Position numbers and translations under genes: made by a program | Assembly: GCA_021823085.1 (NCBI GenBank) | Contig: JAKAPG010000110.1 | Location: 1-5,797, forward strand | DNA: 5,797 nucleotides | Direction of reading: 5' to 3' | From: Thermoplasmata archaeon | GTDB lineage: Archaea; Thermoplasmatota; Thermoplasmata; Lutacidiplasmatales; UBA184 | Notes under the pieces: generated by a model | What the model saw: only the letters and a program-made list of their open reading frames with translations | Database searches by the model: none | What the model was told of the DNA's origin: nothing | In this document: positions 5,116 to 5,797 of the stretch, piece after piece | Layout of the letters: each line of letters starts with the position of its first letter | Position numbering within the stretch: position 1 is the stretch's first letter

Positions 5116-5793
5116 TCACGCGGTGGTCTTCGGAACCATCGACGGTGCGTACCGGGGCAGCCGATACAGATGCGCCCCTTCCCCGATCGCCCAAAGGAGG
5201 ATGGGGGCTACGATCAAGCGTTCCATCCCGCCCGGCCCGATTCCGAGATAGAACATCGAGCCGACGTACCCGCCGACCGTGAAGAGGACCAAGGCGACGA
5301 GGGTGACCAGTCCGCAGATCCGGGCGAACGGCCGAGCTGCCCCCCACCGCGGGTGGTCGACCATCGCATACGAGAGGATGAGGATCCCGAGCCCTCCGCC
5401 CAGGAACGCAATGAGCGAGACGATGGTGTGCATCTGGCCCCCGAGAACGGGCGTCGTCTCGGGGAATACCCCCACCCCGATCGCGCCGATCCCTGCGATC
5501 ACCAGGAAGCCGAGACCGATCCCTCGGCTGGGCCGATCTTCGAACGCCGACCACACGAGCAGGGCACCGAAGATCGCACAGATGCCGAGGACGATGACGG
5601 AGGCATCGAACACGGCCCACCACGGTGAGTTCGCCCCGCCGAGGTCGCTGATGTAGTTCTGCGTGAGGCTGTACCCCGCATACTGCGTTTGCGCGAGGAT
5701 CATCCCGGCAATGAACTCAAGGCCGCCGAAGATCAGGATCAATGAGCCAGACCGAACGGTCCGGTGCACGATCGGCCCCGCCTCTTCTCGCAT
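5116..5793 (-). CDS. DUF998 family integral membrane protein
   Basis: This is a 225-aa protein with six predicted membrane helices at about 17-36, 61-84, 91-109, 123-144, 158-179 and 189-208. DUF998 hallmarks are NYISDLG (46-52) after the first helix, FPETTP (110-115), and His122 at the start of the fourth helix. The length and helix count fit the family, whose biochemical function is not established. The ATG at 5793 is four bases from the window edge, so its ribosome-binding site is invisible and an upstream start cannot be excluded; the short charged N-terminus followed by the first helix makes it reasonable. The C-terminal tail (about 210-225) is basic and probably cytoplasmic. It is 71 bp upstream of the Dpm1-like glycosyltransferase on the same strand, so the two may be co-transcribed. 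A role in lipid-linked sugar handling or export is a guess from context only. Confidence 0.88.
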   Translation of the reverse strand: MREEAGPIVHRTVRSGSLILIFGGLEFIAGMILAQTQYAGYSLTQNYISDLGGANSPWWAVFDASVIVLGICAIFGALLVWSAFEDRPSRGIGLGFLVIAGIGAIGVGVFPETTPVLGGQMHTIVSLIAFLGGGLGILILSYAMVDHPRWGAARPFARICGLVTLVALVLFTVGGYVGSMFYLGIGPGGMERLIVAPILLWAIGEGAHLYRLPRYAPSMVPKTTA

Positions 5794-5797
5794 GCCT

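Noticed and set aside
5045..5623. Upstream extension of the glycosyltransferase frame
   Set aside because: This stretch overlaps the DUF998 gene in another frame and encodes Arg-rich sequence with no family features. The GT domain begins after the ATG at 5044.
1..5797. CRISPR array, insertion sequence or toxin-antitoxin module
   Set aside because: There are no regularly spaced repeats, no transposase motifs or terminal inverted repeats, and the small open frames are shadows of larger genes.

Overview
The window is GC-rich DNA that most resembles a high-GC archaeon, plausibly a Thermoplasmatota-type lineage. The evidence is indirect. A/T-rich TATA-like boxes sit in the right place upstream of two divergent genes, one gene looks leaderless while others carry AGGAGG Shine-Dalgarno sites, there is a single-domain Dpm1-like glycosyltransferase, and a DUF998 membrane protein is present. 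No rRNA, tRNA or ribosomal protein gene is present, so the lineage is an inference.

Left part (1-1887): the C-terminal end of a tyrosine recombinase (1-168, +) carries the last catalytic His and the nucleophilic Tyr. It converges on an unrecognised 219-residue helical protein (190-849, -). A 222-bp divergent regulatory region (850-1071) follows, holding two TATA-like elements, a perfect C6/G6 inverted repeat and a 9-bp direct repeat. It drives gene 190-849 one way and, the other way, an unrecognised 271-residue protein (1072-1887, +) with a two-CxxC zinc-ribbon-like motif followed by a helical region. These two unknown genes beside a recombinase are the best candidates for accessory, undescribed material.

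Right part (1934-5793, all minus strand), in transcription order: a six-helix DUF998 membrane protein (5793-5116), a Dpm1-like family 2 glycosyltransferase (5044-4226), an extended-SDR sugar-nucleotide reductase closest to GDP-4-dehydro-6-deoxy-D-mannose reductase (4092-3157), and an FMN-dependent alpha-hydroxy-acid oxidase/dehydrogenase (3025-1934, with a possible GTG start at 3160 overlapping the previous stop). The first three suggest deoxysugar-nucleotide production, lipid-linked sugar transfer and a membrane protein for envelope glycosylation. The FMN enzyme is not an obvious part of that pathway. The same-strand order with gaps of 71, 133 and 131 bp (or -4 bp) is compatible with one operon or with internal promoters. 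A cluster of palindromes at 4161-4205 may be regulatory or mark a transcript boundary.

All intact genes have their expected catalytic motifs, and I see no frameshift, insertion sequence or CRISPR array. I found no clearly recognisable novel defence or mobile system. The strongest leads are the divergent unknown pair, its structured promoter region, and the ambiguous start of the FMN enzyme.
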